A stretch of 39,972 bases of DNA from Actinomycetota bacterium (GTDB lineage: Bacteria; Actinomycetota; Thermoleophilia; Gaiellales; Gaiellaceae): NCBI GenBank assembly GCA_005884005.1, contig VAWI01000026.1:1-39972 (forward strand). Direction: 5' to 3'. A program made the translations under genes and the position numbers. Each line of letters starts with the position of its first letter. Within the stretch, counting starts at the first letter, position 1. This document shows, piece by piece, positions 22,360 to 29,769 of the stretch. A model generated the notes under the pieces. That model saw nothing but the letters and a program-made list of their open reading frames with translations. It was not told where the DNA came from and ran no database searches.

Positions 22360-22429
22360 GACCACCTGACCCCTTCTCGTTTACGGCAGTTGTTAAAACG
22401 CAGCCGCGGCCGAAAAGTTGCGTCGCCGC

Positions 22430-22975
22430 TTACACGGTTTTTACGTTTAGCGAGTCATAAAAGGAATGTACAAGCCGCGCCACGCTTTTCGGCACAAGGG
22501 ACTCCCAGTCGCCGCCCTCGCGCAAAGCCGCACGGACGTCGGCGCCGGAAATCTCCTTCTTCGCGCCCTCGTCCAGGATCACCACTTCGTAGCCGGCCTC
22601 CCGCAACCGGTCGAGCTTGGTCCCGCCCCAGGCCGAGAAGAGACGTAAGTACTGGGTCACTCCCTCGGGCACGTAGGCCGGCCAGAGCTCCGGCTCGTTC
22701 ACGGGGAACGGAATCACGTGCACCGCGCCAGGCTCGAGGCCGAGCTCGGCGGCAGCAGCCTTCACCATCAACAGCCGTTCCGCGTAGGAGAAAGGGTTCG
22801 ACTCGGGCAGGTGGCGGAGTGGGTCGCTGGCTTCGGGCTTGATGCGCTCAGGATCGGGGTTCGTGATCCCGATCCAGACCTCGTCGGAGCACTCGGCCGC
22901 GCCGCGCAGGTATTCGAGGTGGCCGTTGTGGAAGGGCTGGAACCTGCCGTGGATCATGCCTCTGCTTTTGCTCAC
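22430..22975 (-). CDS. nadM: nicotinamide-nucleotide adenylyltransferase, archaeal (NadM) type
   Basis: This enzyme joins NMN with ATP to give NAD. The protein of about 181 residues carries the nucleotidyltransferase HxGH-type motif in GRFQPFHNGHLEYL and the second motif as ISGADVR. FPVNEPELWPAYVP in the middle is typical of the archaeal-type branch. Possible starts are TTG at 22978, GTG at 22975 and ATG at 22957; GTG is chosen as a compromise. It sits between selD and the cupredoxin gene with a hairpin upstream. Together with nadE at 37137 the window holds two enzymes of late NAD synthesis. Other nucleotidyltransferase substrates are possible but less likely. Confidence 0.8.
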   Translation of the reverse strand: MSKSRGMIHGRFQPFHNGHLEYLRGAAECSDEVWIGITNPDPERIKPEASDPLRHLPESNPFSYAERLLMVKAAAAELGLEPGAVHVIPFPVNEPELWPAYVPEGVTQYLRLFSAWGGTKLDRLREAGYEVVILDEGAKKEISGADVRAALREGGDWESLVPKSVARLVHSFYDSLNVKTV

Positions 22976-23023
22976 CAACGTTTCTTCTCTATCTCCCGAG
23001 CAACGCGAAGGGACAAACCAGCC

Positions 23024-23052
23024 AACCCGAAAATGCGCAGCATTTTCGGGTT
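23024..23052 (-). terminator. 13-bp hairpin between selD and nadM
   Basis: A perfect 13-bp stem (23024-23036 with 23040-23052) with a 3-base GCA loop overlaps the selD stop codon. The stem contains four A:T pairs in a row. It has no long T-run, so it may stabilise or process the mRNA rather than fully stop transcription. The centre (CCCGAAxxTGC...GCAxxTTCGGG) resembles the hairpin at 29950-29974. Confidence 0.6.
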
Positions 23053-24088
23053 AAGACACGACGACCCCGGAGCCCTCCTCCACGTGTCCGATCCGTCGGA
23101 TGAAGAGCTTCCGCGCCTCGAACTCGGCCTCGAGCGCAGCCCCCTGCTCGGACGGCAGCGAGAGGAGCAGGCCACCGGCGGTCTGCGGGTCAAAGCCGAG
23201 CGCGACGATTGCCTCAGGCGCACCGTCGAGCGCCACGTGCGCGGCGGCGAAGTCGCGGTTTCGCGGGTCGCCGCTCGTCCGCACGTCCTTGCGGGCGAGA
23301 TCGAGGGCGCCGTCGATTGCCGGCAAGCGCTCCCACTCGAGCACCAGCCGTACGCCGCTCCGCTCTGCGACTTCGTGGGCGTGGCCGAACAGACCGAATC
23401 CCGTGACGTCGGTGACGGCGTTCGGCTTCCTCGAGCGAAGCAGCTCTGCTGCATCCTTGTTCAGCGTCCGCATCCACTGGACGGCGCGCTCGAGCGGCTG
23501 GGACCCGGTCAGTCCCTTCTTGTGCCCGGTCATGATCAGGCCGGTTCCGAGCGGCTTCGTCAGAAACAGCGCGTCTCCGGCACGGGCACCGTTCTTGTGC
23601 CAGATCGCTTCGGGGTGCACCGTGCCGATGACCGCAAGGCCGTACTTGGGCTCCGCGTCGCGGATCGTGTGCCCGCCTGCGAGCAGCGCCCCCGAGGCCC
23701 GGACCTGCTCGTCGGCGGCGGCGAAGATGTGGGCCAGGATCTCCGTCGGCAGCTCTTCGGGAAACGCCGCGATCGAAAGCGCGAGCAGCGGCGTGCCGCC
23801 CATCGCGAAGACGTCGTTCAGCGCATTCGTGGCCGCGATCGCGCCGTAGTCGGCGGCATCGTCGACGACGGGCGGGAAGAAGTCGAGCGTGAAGATGAGC
23901 GCTCGCTCGTCGTCGAGACGGTAGACGGCCGCGTCGTCGGCAGGCGCGAGCCCGACCAACAGGTTCTCGGCCTCTACGGGCGCAAAGCCCGCGAGCAACT
24001 GCTCGAGGCGCGCCGCCGAATACTTGGCTGCGCAGCCCCCGCAGGAGGCGAGGTCGGTGAGCTTGACGGTGGCGGCTTCGAGATCCAT
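23051..24088 (-). CDS. selD: selenide, water dikinase (selenophosphate synthetase)
   Basis: SelD makes selenophosphate from selenide and ATP for selenocysteine or selenouridine synthesis. The 345 residues include the N-terminal glycine-rich catalytic loop SCGGCAAK, in which C19 and K22 align with the essential Cys17 and Lys20 of the E. coli enzyme; Cys, not selenocysteine, is used. ATP- and metal-binding segments PADDAAVYRLDD, LNDVFAMGG and GGHTIRDAEPKYG follow, and VTGFGLFGHAHE is a family signature. The start is an ATG at 24088. No selA, selB, selenocysteine tRNA or tRNA 2-selenouridine synthase is visible here. A 12-base palindrome lies just upstream. Confidence 0.94.
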   Translation of the reverse strand: MDLEAATVKLTDLASCGGCAAKYSAARLEQLLAGFAPVEAENLLVGLAPADDAAVYRLDDERALIFTLDFFPPVVDDAADYGAIAATNALNDVFAMGGTPLLALSIAAFPEELPTEILAHIFAAADEQVRASGALLAGGHTIRDAEPKYGLAVIGTVHPEAIWHKNGARAGDALFLTKPLGTGLIMTGHKKGLTGSQPLERAVQWMRTLNKDAAELLRSRKPNAVTDVTGFGLFGHAHEVAERSGVRLVLEWERLPAIDGALDLARKDVRTSGDPRNRDFAAAHVALDGAPEAIVALGFDPQTAGGLLLSLPSEQGAALEAEFEARKLFIRRIGHVEEGSGVVVS

Positions 24089-24103
24089 GGGTCGCTCGTT
24101 TCG

Positions 24104-24115
24104 GTTCCGCGGAAC
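24104..24115. promoter_or_regulatory. 12-bp palindrome upstream of selD
   Basis: GTTCCGCGGAAC is a perfect palindrome 16 bases before the selD start, followed on the plus strand by a further GGAAC at 24121. It may be an operator; no regulator is known. Confidence 0.3.
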
Positions 24116-24223
24116 TGTAGGAACTCTGTCTCCCTTCGTCCACAGACGTTTCAGCGGTTCGAGTTATTCCCGGTCCCGAGCACTCGAATCAAATCGCAGG
24201 CGTTTTCTCAGCGTGTGTAAGAC

Positions 24224-24276
24224 GGCCACAGCGGCAAAGCCGCCATGGCCTCCGAAGCGGCATCGCAAGCGATGCC
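24224..24276 (-). repeat. two-hairpin dispersed element, copy C1
   Basis: This 53-nt copy comprises a GGCC-bounded hairpin around cggcaaagccg, a ctccgaag linker and a GGCATCGC/GCGATGCC hairpin (24259-24276). It forms the first half of the tandem duplication downstream of the rhodanese gene. Confidence 0.85.
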
Positions 24277-24334
24277 TCGGCCGGTCCCGAGCGCTCGAAT
24301 CTAATCGCAGGCGTTTTCTCAGCGTGTGTAAGAC

Positions 24335-24387
24335 GGCCACAGCGGCAAAGCCGCCATGGCCTCCGAAGCGGCATCGCAAGCGATGCC
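24335..24387 (-). repeat. two-hairpin dispersed element, copy C2
   Basis: This is a 53-nt copy identical in layout to C1 and 111 bp further on. The near-identity of the flanks shows it arose by local duplication, not by a second insertion. Confidence 0.85.
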
Positions 24388-24406
24388 TCCGGTGGCGAAA
24401 CAAAAA

Positions 24407-24428
24407 GGCGGCGGCCGAAGCCGCCGCC
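24407..24428 (-). terminator. intrinsic terminator of the rhodanese gene
   Basis: A perfect 9-bp GC stem (24407-24415 with 24420-24428) has a 4-base loop. On the minus strand it is followed by TTTTTG. It ends the transcript of the rhodanese gene (stop at 24507). Confidence 0.85.
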
Positions 24429-24506
24429 CTGTCAGGGGAGAGGAGGAGTTGATCCGCGGAAAGCCGCACCTTCCGCGAGAGCTGGCTCCTCAGTTCGTTC
24501 TGGCGT

Positions 24507-25358
24507 CTACGAATCCTTTTCGATCGGCACGTCGACGAGATTGCCCCACTCGGTCCACGAGCCGTCGTAGTTCTTGACGGTCTGATAGCCGAGCAGCTCG
24601 CGTAGCACGAACCATGTGTGGGCGCTGCGCTCGCCGATCCGGCAGTACGCAGTCACTTCCTTCTCCGGTGTGACGCCCTTGGCCTCGTAGAGCTCGCGGA
24701 GCTCGCCGGCGCTCTTGAAGGTCCCGTCGTCGCGGACCGCCGTGGCCCACGGAATCGACGCCGCCGTCGGGATGTGGCCCGCGCGCTGGGCGCCTTCCTG
24801 CTCGTAGCCCGGGGGCGCGATCAGGTCGCCGGCGTACTCCTGCGGGCTGCGGACGTCGACGAGCGCCTTCGACTGCTCGCCGATCTCCTGCCTGACGGTG
24901 TCGCGGTACGTCCGAATCGACTCGTCGCGCTTGCTGGCCGTGTACTCGGACTGCTGCGGCTGCGGTGTCTCGGTCGTGAACTCGCGGCCCTCGTCCGCCC
25001 ACTTCTGCCGGCCGCCGTCGACGATGCGCACATCTTCGTGGCCGTAGATCTTCAGGTACCAGTACGCGTAGGCCGCGAACCAGTTGTTCTTGTCGCCGTA
25101 GAGCACGAGCGTCGTGTCGTTCGCGATCCCCCGCTCGCTCATCAGGCGTTCGAAGGTGGGCTTATCGACCAGGTCGCGCTCGACCGGATCCTGCAGGTCA
25201 TCGCGCCAATGAAGCTTGACTGCGCCCGCGATGTGGCCCTCCTCGTAGAGATCGGGGTTCTCGTCGACCTCGGCGACGACGACGCTGTCGTCGTTCAGGT
25301 GCTCGGCCAGCCAGTCTGTCGTCACCAGCACCGGCTTCGCGTATCCGTTCTCCGCCAT
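24507..25358 (-). CDS. sseA: two-domain rhodanese (thiosulfate/3-mercaptopyruvate sulfurtransferase)
   Basis: This enzyme transfers sulfane sulfur from thiosulfate or mercaptopyruvate to an acceptor such as cyanide or a thiol. The 283 residues form two rhodanese domains. The N-terminal inactive one shows the EEGHIAGAVKLHW (CH2A-like) motif. The C-terminal catalytic one has LVDVRSPQEYAGD and the active loop YCRIGERS with C239. The R-I-G-E-R loop is characteristic of actinobacterial CysA/SseA thiosulfate sulfurtransferases. The ATG at 25358 follows GGGAGGG. It is close to selD, but the terminator and repeats separate them. Selenium delivery is conceivable but not shown. Confidence 0.9.
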   Translation of the reverse strand: MAENGYAKPVLVTTDWLAEHLNDDSVVVAEVDENPDLYEEGHIAGAVKLHWRDDLQDPVERDLVDKPTFERLMSERGIANDTTLVLYGDKNNWFAAYAYWYLKIYGHEDVRIVDGGRQKWADEGREFTTETPQPQQSEYTASKRDESIRTYRDTVRQEIGEQSKALVDVRSPQEYAGDLIAPPGYEQEGAQRAGHIPTAASIPWATAVRDDGTFKSAGELRELYEAKGVTPEKEVTAYCRIGERSAHTWFVLRELLGYQTVKNYDGSWTEWGNLVDVPIEKDS

Positions 25359-25432
25359 TCGCCCTCCCTTTACTTTAGAAAGTGAAGCGACGAGACCCTA
25401 GCGAATCAGCGGCAGCATACGGCCGGCGCCGA

Positions 25433-27031
25433 CTAGAGCTCACCAGGCGTCTTGACGATCTTCCAGATCATGTAGACGCCGAGTAACGAGGCGAGGCAGA
25501 CGCCGGCGAAGCCGAGCCACTGTAGGTCGTGGACGCGGGCGATGAGCGCCGACGAGAGCAGGAGGCCTACCACGATCATCGCCGCGCCGATTCGGTTGGC
25601 CACCGAGCGAAGCACGTGCTCGAGGCCTTGGAGATCGGTGGGTGCGACTCCGACCTTCAGCGTCCCGGTCTCGAGTCGATCGGCGATCTGCCCGACGCGA
25701 CGAGGGAAGCGAGCCAACGGCCCGAGCTGGGTGTAGAGCGTGCTCAGGAGCTGATCGGGCTGGAGGCTCCGCGCCGCCTCGGCGAGGATGACGTCGCCGC
25801 CTTCGTCCTCGAGCAGGGCGATCGGATCGAGCTCGGGGTCGAGGGTCCGCGCGATCGAATCGGCTTGCGCGAGCGTCTTACCGACTAGGGCGAACGACGG
25901 CGGCAGGCGGATCCCGTAGCGAAGGCAGATCCGCTGCAGGTCGGCGAGCGCCTCGCCCGCGCGGATACGAGCGAGCGGCCGCCAGTGGTAGCGCGGCAGC
26001 TTGCGCCGCAACTCGTGAACGAACACGGCCTCGTCCGAGTCGAGTGTGGTCAGCGAGAGAGCGAGGATCAGGCTTGCCACGTCCTCGGCGCGGTTGCGAG
26101 CGATAGCGACCAGGAGCAGCGCTACCGTCGACCGCGTCTCGTCGTCCAACCGTCCGAGCAGCCCGAAGTCGAGCAGCGCGAGACGCCCGTCGCTCGTGAG
26201 CAGCACGTTCCCTCGGTGCGGATCGGCGTGGTAGACGCCCTCGACCGTCACTTGCCGGATATAGGCGCGGAAGAACTGCCGCGCGAGGCGTTGGGCGTCT
26301 GCTTGCGGCAGGCCGTGATCCGCGGTCACCTTCTCCCCTTGGATCCGCTCGAGCACGAGAACCTTCTCGGTCACATACGGCCGAATCACTTTGGCGACCA
26401 GCAGCTCGGGGAAATCGGCAATCACGCGGCCGACGAGCTCGGTGTTGTGCGCCTCCTCGGTCAGATCCAACTCGCCGCGGAGGTTCACCTCGAGCTCGTC
26501 CGCGAGCGCCTCGAGCTGAAGCAACTGCGCCGTCTCCGAGTGCTTGTGCAGAAAGCGGACGGTCGTCCGCATCACATCGAGATCGACTGTGACCTGCTCC
26601 AGCACTCCGGGGCGGCGTACCTTGACGACGACCTCACGGCCGTCGCTGAGCAGCGCGGCATGCACCTGGGCGACCGAGGCGCTCGCGAGCGGCTCTGCAT
26701 CGATTCGAGCGAACGCATCGGGTCCCAACTCTTCGTCGATCGTCGGCTGGATCTGCTCGAAGGGCACCGGAGGCGCGGCGTCGACGAGCTTCGAGAGCTC
26801 GTCGATGTAGACGTCCGGGAGGAGATCCGGCCGCGAGGACAGCAGTTGGCCGAGCTTGACGTACGTCGTCCCGAGCTCTTCCAGCCCTTTGCGAAACTCG
26901 TCAGCCGCCTCGGGCGTCGCCGGCCGGTCGCCGACGACGCCGACCTCGCGAAGGACCCGGACCAGCCTGCTCCGCCGTGCGACCCGAGCGACCTCGACGG
27001 CGCGTCTCAGTCGCTGTGCCCGTTCTGCCAC
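25433..27031 (-). CDS. UbiB/ABC1/AarF family atypical kinase, membrane anchored
   Basis: The 532-residue protein belongs to the UbiB (ABC1/ADCK) family. The invariant KxGQ motif is at 59-62 (VKLGQLLSSR). The alanine-rich loop replacing the glycine loop is seen at PLASASVAQVH, and ELDLTEEAHN, YHADPHRGNVLL (catalytic loop) and LLDFGLLGRL (DFG) follow. The last 50 residues form two hydrophobic helices (MIVVGLLLSSALIA and LGFAGVCLASLLGVYMIW), giving the usual membrane anchor. Family members support isoprenoid quinone synthesis; in a menaquinone user the substrate is unclear. It lies 21 bases after the thioredoxin-like lipoprotein gene and 74 before sseA on the same strand. Confidence 0.92.
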   Translation of the reverse strand: MAERAQRLRRAVEVARVARRSRLVRVLREVGVVGDRPATPEAADEFRKGLEELGTTYVKLGQLLSSRPDLLPDVYIDELSKLVDAAPPVPFEQIQPTIDEELGPDAFARIDAEPLASASVAQVHAALLSDGREVVVKVRRPGVLEQVTVDLDVMRTTVRFLHKHSETAQLLQLEALADELEVNLRGELDLTEEAHNTELVGRVIADFPELLVAKVIRPYVTEKVLVLERIQGEKVTADHGLPQADAQRLARQFFRAYIRQVTVEGVYHADPHRGNVLLTSDGRLALLDFGLLGRLDDETRSTVALLLVAIARNRAEDVASLILALSLTTLDSDEAVFVHELRRKLPRYHWRPLARIRAGEALADLQRICLRYGIRLPPSFALVGKTLAQADSIARTLDPELDPIALLEDEGGDVILAEAARSLQPDQLLSTLYTQLGPLARFPRRVGQIADRLETGTLKVGVAPTDLQGLEHVLRSVANRIGAAMIVVGLLLSSALIARVHDLQWLGFAGVCLASLLGVYMIWKIVKTPGEL

Positions 27032-27052
27032 GGACGGTCTCTTTCCACTCGG

Positions 27053-28009
27053 CTACAAGAGCAACCGCCGGATTGCCGACTCCAGCTCTCCTGCCGAGAC
27101 CGAACCCTCGAACTTGGCCTTGATCCGGCCGTCCCGGCCGACGAGAAACGTCCACGGCTCCGTCTTCAGGCCCCACTGCCGCATCCAGCCGTTGTAGCCG
27201 AGCGCGGGCCGGTTCTCCGTGTAGACCTCGACGTGGATGAAGCGGACGCCGCGCGCGGCGAACTTTCGACGCGCGTAGTCGACGACATCGACGACCGGCC
27301 CGCAGGTTCGACTCGTGCAATATCGCGGGGTCGCGAAGGTGACGACGAAGGGTTTCTGCGCCGCCAGCGAGCCGGCAACCGAGTATCGAAGCAAGGCCCG
27401 ATCGGGAGGCGCCCGGGTCGTCAGCTTCGAGACCGCCCCCTGCGCGCTCACGAGCGTCGGCGTCGCCGAGTCGGGGGCCTTCGCGCCAACCGCGACCGAA
27501 TCGGAACGCGCCTTTACCTCGAGAGTTCCGAGCGCCTGGATCTTCGCGCCGACAGGCTCGGCGACGAGCCAATAGCGGCCGGGTCGCGGAACGCGGAGAT
27601 GGACGACATAGATCCGGCCGACGCCGCCGAACGCCGACTCGCCGGCTCCCGGCGGCCCGATCGTTTCCAGCTGGGCGGTCGCGCGCTCAAAGGGCTTCCC
27701 CGACTGCGAACGGGCAAGCCAGACTCGAGCCCGTGCGCGGTCGACCGCCCGCGCGTCATGCTTGATGACGAGAAACGAGAAACGGACGTCGCCCGGAGCG
27801 AAGTCCGAGTCTCCGGCGACAACGGTGACGTCTTCGCCAGGCCGCTTCATCAGTGACCCCAGCGAGCCGGAACCACCACCTCCGCTCGCAGGCCGGCCAT
27901 GCGTCCCGCAGCCAGCCGCAACGAGCGCGACGAGAACGGCCACGAAGACGGCGCGCCCAAGGCGTTCGTTTGCGACGCCGCCCTGGAGGACGTCCGTGCC
28001 TGGCGCCAC
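27053..28009 (-). CDS. lipoprotein with thioredoxin-like domain and CX4C motif
   Basis: The hydrophobic signal AVFVAVLVALVAAGC ends in a lipobox with C34, followed by a Gly/Ser-rich linker, so the protein should be anchored outside the membrane. Residues about 55-175 form a beta-rich domain. The C-terminal thioredoxin-like fold (about 178-318) has KPFVVTFATPRYCTSRTCGP, with C231 and C236 spaced CX4C instead of CxxC. It then has the usual PWTFLVGRDGRI strand. It may reduce or isomerise extracytoplasmic disulfides, or act in copper handling like SCO proteins, but neither is shown. The first 18 codons overlap dispersed element E. It follows peptide 2 on the same strand after 56 bases. Confidence 0.8.
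   Translation of the reverse strand: MAPGTDVLQGGVANERLGRAVFVAVLVALVAAGCGTHGRPASGGGGSGSLGSLMKRPGEDVTVVAGDSDFAPGDVRFSFLVIKHDARAVDRARARVWLARSQSGKPFERATAQLETIGPPGAGESAFGGVGRIYVVHLRVPRPGRYWLVAEPVGAKIQALGTLEVKARSDSVAVGAKAPDSATPTLVSAQGAVSKLTTRAPPDRALLRYSVAGSLAAQKPFVVTFATPRYCTSRTCGPVVDVVDYARRKFAARGVRFIHVEVYTENRPALGYNGWMRQWGLKTEPWTFLVGRDGRIKAKFEGSVSAGELESAIRRLLL
27961..27995 (+). repeat. shortened dispersed element, copy E, inside a coding start
   Basis: Only the tcg(t/c)ttgcgacgcc hairpin side and the following ctggagga(c/t)gtcc are present. It matches 32202-32235 closely. It overlaps the first codons of the lipoprotein gene. Confidence 0.6.
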
Positions 28010-28065
28010 GGGCCCGAGTCTAGCCCCGGGCCCGCGCCGGCCTCACGGTGAAGCCACGCGCAGGC

Positions 28066-28242
28066 CTAGTGACCGTCGAAAGCGCTGCCGCCGTCGAATG
28101 CGCTGCCGCCGTCGAACATGCTGGCGACGTTCTGCTTGGCCGAGCACGCCGGATTCTTCGCCTGGGCGAGACCGGGGAGCGACCACGCAGCAGCGGTGAG
28201 GGCGCAAAGCAGGAAGATGAGCCGCGTCTTTTTCATTTTCAT
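28066..28242 (-). CDS. exported peptide with triple FDG repeat, downstream of XRE-TPR regulator
   Basis: The ATG at 28242 is preceded by GAAAGGAGGTGA, an essentially perfect anti-Shine-Dalgarno match; the frame's GTG at 28248 lies inside that site and is rejected. The 58 residues comprise a classical signal peptide (MKMKKTRLIFLLCALTAA and on to GLAQA, an AxA cleavage site at about residue 28) and a mature part of about 30 residues. The mature part has one Cys (NPACSAKQ) and three tandem units ending FDGGSAFDGGSAFDGH. The DNA shows the same 18-bp repetition. The gene begins 18 bases after the regulator's stop, like phr after rap in Bacillus. It may be a pheromone precursor, a modified-peptide precursor or a small secreted structural protein. 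Confidence 0.75.
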   Translation of the reverse strand: MKMKKTRLIFLLCALTAAAWSLPGLAQAKNPACSAKQNVASMFDGGSAFDGGSAFDGH

Positions 28243-28244
28243 GT

Positions 28245-28256
28245 TCACCTCCTTTC
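28245..28256 (-). promoter_or_regulatory. extended Shine-Dalgarno of peptide 2
   Basis: GAAAGGAGGTGA starts 4 bases after the regulator stop codon. Its GAAAGGAGGTG core ends 3 bases before the ATG, the same geometry as at 3827-3837. Confidence 0.85.
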
Positions 28257-28260
28257 GCTT

Positions 28261-29601
28261 CTAGAACCGAACGTCCTGGAGTGCCTCCGCCGCGCGGCGG
28301 TAGAGCTTGGCCGCAACCCCTTCCTCTCCGCGCTTGGCGGCGAGGTCTCCACGAGCCATCCAGGCTGCCGCCTGGTGACCGATGGACTCGAGCTGCTCGG
28401 CGCTCGCATCGGACGCGCAGAGGAATTCCTCGGCCTCGTCCAGGCGCCCCTGTTCCATCAATGCCCGACCCAGCACGAGCTGCGTCGGAGCGACGTGATA
28501 GAGGAAGTCATCGCGGTTCTCCATCAGAGAGAGCGCGTGACGTGCCTCCTCCTCGGCCGCTGTCGCTTCGCCCGTCATCAGGTGCACATGGGCAAGAGAC
28601 GCAACCACGTTCGCCGCTTCCGCGTCGCTGCCCCTGTCGAGCAGCACTCGGTAAGCGTTCTTCAGATCCTCGATGGCCTGCTCGGGCTTGCCGAGATGGA
28701 AATTCAACCCGCCGAGGTTGTTGAGCAGCCGGCCGACGTTTCGCTCGTCGTTGATCTGCTCGTAGTGGGCCTTGGCGCGCTCGGCGTAATTGCGCGCCTG
28801 GACCCAGTGCCCCATCCGCTCGCTGACAAGAGAAGCCTGGAAGAACGTATCCGCGGTCTTGCGCGGATCGTCGAGCGCCTGCGCGAGCTCGAGCGCGCGC
28901 TCGACGTCCTCGCGCGCTGCCTCGAAGTCCCGCTGGCGGCGGTAGCAGCGCGAGCGCCACCCGAGGATGTCCGCGCGCAGACGGTCGCATGGAAGCTCGG
29001 AGCCCTCGGCCAGGGTCAGGGCCTCGTTGAGGAGGTTGACCGCGGTCGTGATGCTGGAGAGCTGGTAGCGGCAGACGGCCAGGCGGAAGAGGAGATCCGC
29101 GCGATCGACATCGGAGAACTCCGGCGCCTCGGCGAGCATCCTCGCACGATTGAGTAGCTCGATCGCGTGCTTGATCTGGCTGTGTTCCATCCGCGCCCAC
29201 GCCTCGCCGGCGAGGTGACGGACTTCCAGCTCGGTGACCCCCGTAGCAAGGACGGCGGCCTTGCAGTTCTCGTACTCGGCGATCGCCTCCTCGTACTGAT
29301 GCGACTCGGTCAGCGCATCCGCGCGCGCGAGCAACGTGTCCACGCGCCGGCGCTCGTCTGCCGAGACGCCGCGCTCGAGGAACCCGGGGTCGACACCAAG
29401 CTTGACGGCAAGCCACTCGATCGTCTCGCGCGTGGGCCTGGTCTTGCCGCGCTCGATCTGGCTCACGTACTCCTTCGAGAAGCGATCTCCCGCAAGGTCG
29501 GTCTGCGTCAGACCGGCCGCGACGCGCAGCTGCCGCACGCGCTCGCCCAGGCGATTGCCCGAGTGGGTGCTGCGGCGGGTATTCGTGGCAGCGCGCGGCA
29601 T
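28261..29601 (-). CDS. XRE-family helix-turn-helix + TPR regulator (446 aa), regulator 2
   Basis: This has the same architecture as the regulator at 3963. An XRE domain (about 18-76) includes LGERVRQLRVAAGLTQTDLA, a recognition helix at SKEYVSQIERG and TRPTRE. It is followed by about 370 residues of tetratricopeptide-like helical repeats, such as SHQYEEAIAEYENCKAA and VGRLLNNLGGLNFHLGKPEQ. Both regulators share GER-R-LR at the start of the HTH and LA-KL-V...LE-G at its end, but the TPR parts differ greatly, as expected if they bind different ligands. The ATG at 29601 is preferred over 29628. Peptide 2 lies 18 bases downstream, and the RNA gene at 29770 is divergent. By analogy it is a candidate peptide-responsive regulator. 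Confidence 0.85.
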   Translation of the reverse strand: MPRAATNTRRSTHSGNRLGERVRQLRVAAGLTQTDLAGDRFSKEYVSQIERGKTRPTRETIEWLAVKLGVDPGFLERGVSADERRRVDTLLARADALTESHQYEEAIAEYENCKAAVLATGVTELEVRHLAGEAWARMEHSQIKHAIELLNRARMLAEAPEFSDVDRADLLFRLAVCRYQLSSITTAVNLLNEALTLAEGSELPCDRLRADILGWRSRCYRRQRDFEAAREDVERALELAQALDDPRKTADTFFQASLVSERMGHWVQARNYAERAKAHYEQINDERNVGRLLNNLGGLNFHLGKPEQAIEDLKNAYRVLLDRGSDAEAANVVASLAHVHLMTGEATAAEEEARHALSLMENRDDFLYHVAPTQLVLGRALMEQGRLDEAEEFLCASDASAEQLESIGHQAAAWMARGDLAAKRGEEGVAAKLYRRAAEALQDVRF

Positions 29602-29734
29602 AAGCGACTCACGGGAAGTCAACTGCATGCTTCACCAATATGCAACCCTGACCCTTCAGGCATCCCCCTAAAGGGGCATGTACTGGCGAAAAAGCAGTCA
29701 AGCGGTGGCCTTTAAAATCACTTGATCGAGCTAC

Positions 29735-29763
29735 TTGACGGCCCCCCGGGACAGGTCTATAGT
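29735..29763 (+). promoter_or_regulatory. strong housekeeping-type promoter for the structured RNA
   Basis: TTGACG (29735-29740) and TATAGT (29758-29763) are separated by exactly 17 bases. An AT-rich ttaaaatca stretch lies upstream. Transcription should start near 29770. This is the clearest sigma-70-type promoter in the window. Confidence 0.8.
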
Positions 29764-29769
29764 CAGGCA

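Larger units (their letters stand above)
24170..24389. repeat. 111-bp tandem duplication carrying two dispersed elements
   Basis: Two nearly identical units (period 111 bp; about two or three mismatches, near the start of the unit) run head to tail. Each holds 55 bp of unique sequence plus one complete 53-nt two-hairpin element. The 418-base gap between selD and the rhodanese gene otherwise contains only a palindrome and a terminator. Open frames across it on both strands are products of the repetition and not genes. Confidence 0.85.

Noticed and set aside
24089-24200. Possible selenocysteine tRNA next to selD (GGTTCGAGT-like word)
   Set aside because: No acceptor stem, anticodon arm with TCA or T-stem pairing could be assembled on either strand.
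24170-24389. CRISPR array
   Set aside because: Only two head-to-tail units of 111 bp with no spacer-repeat alternation and no cas genes.
24024-24469. Open reading frames on both strands across the selD-rhodanese gap
   Set aside because: They consist of translated tandem repeat and hairpin sequence, with no ribosome site or family resemblance.
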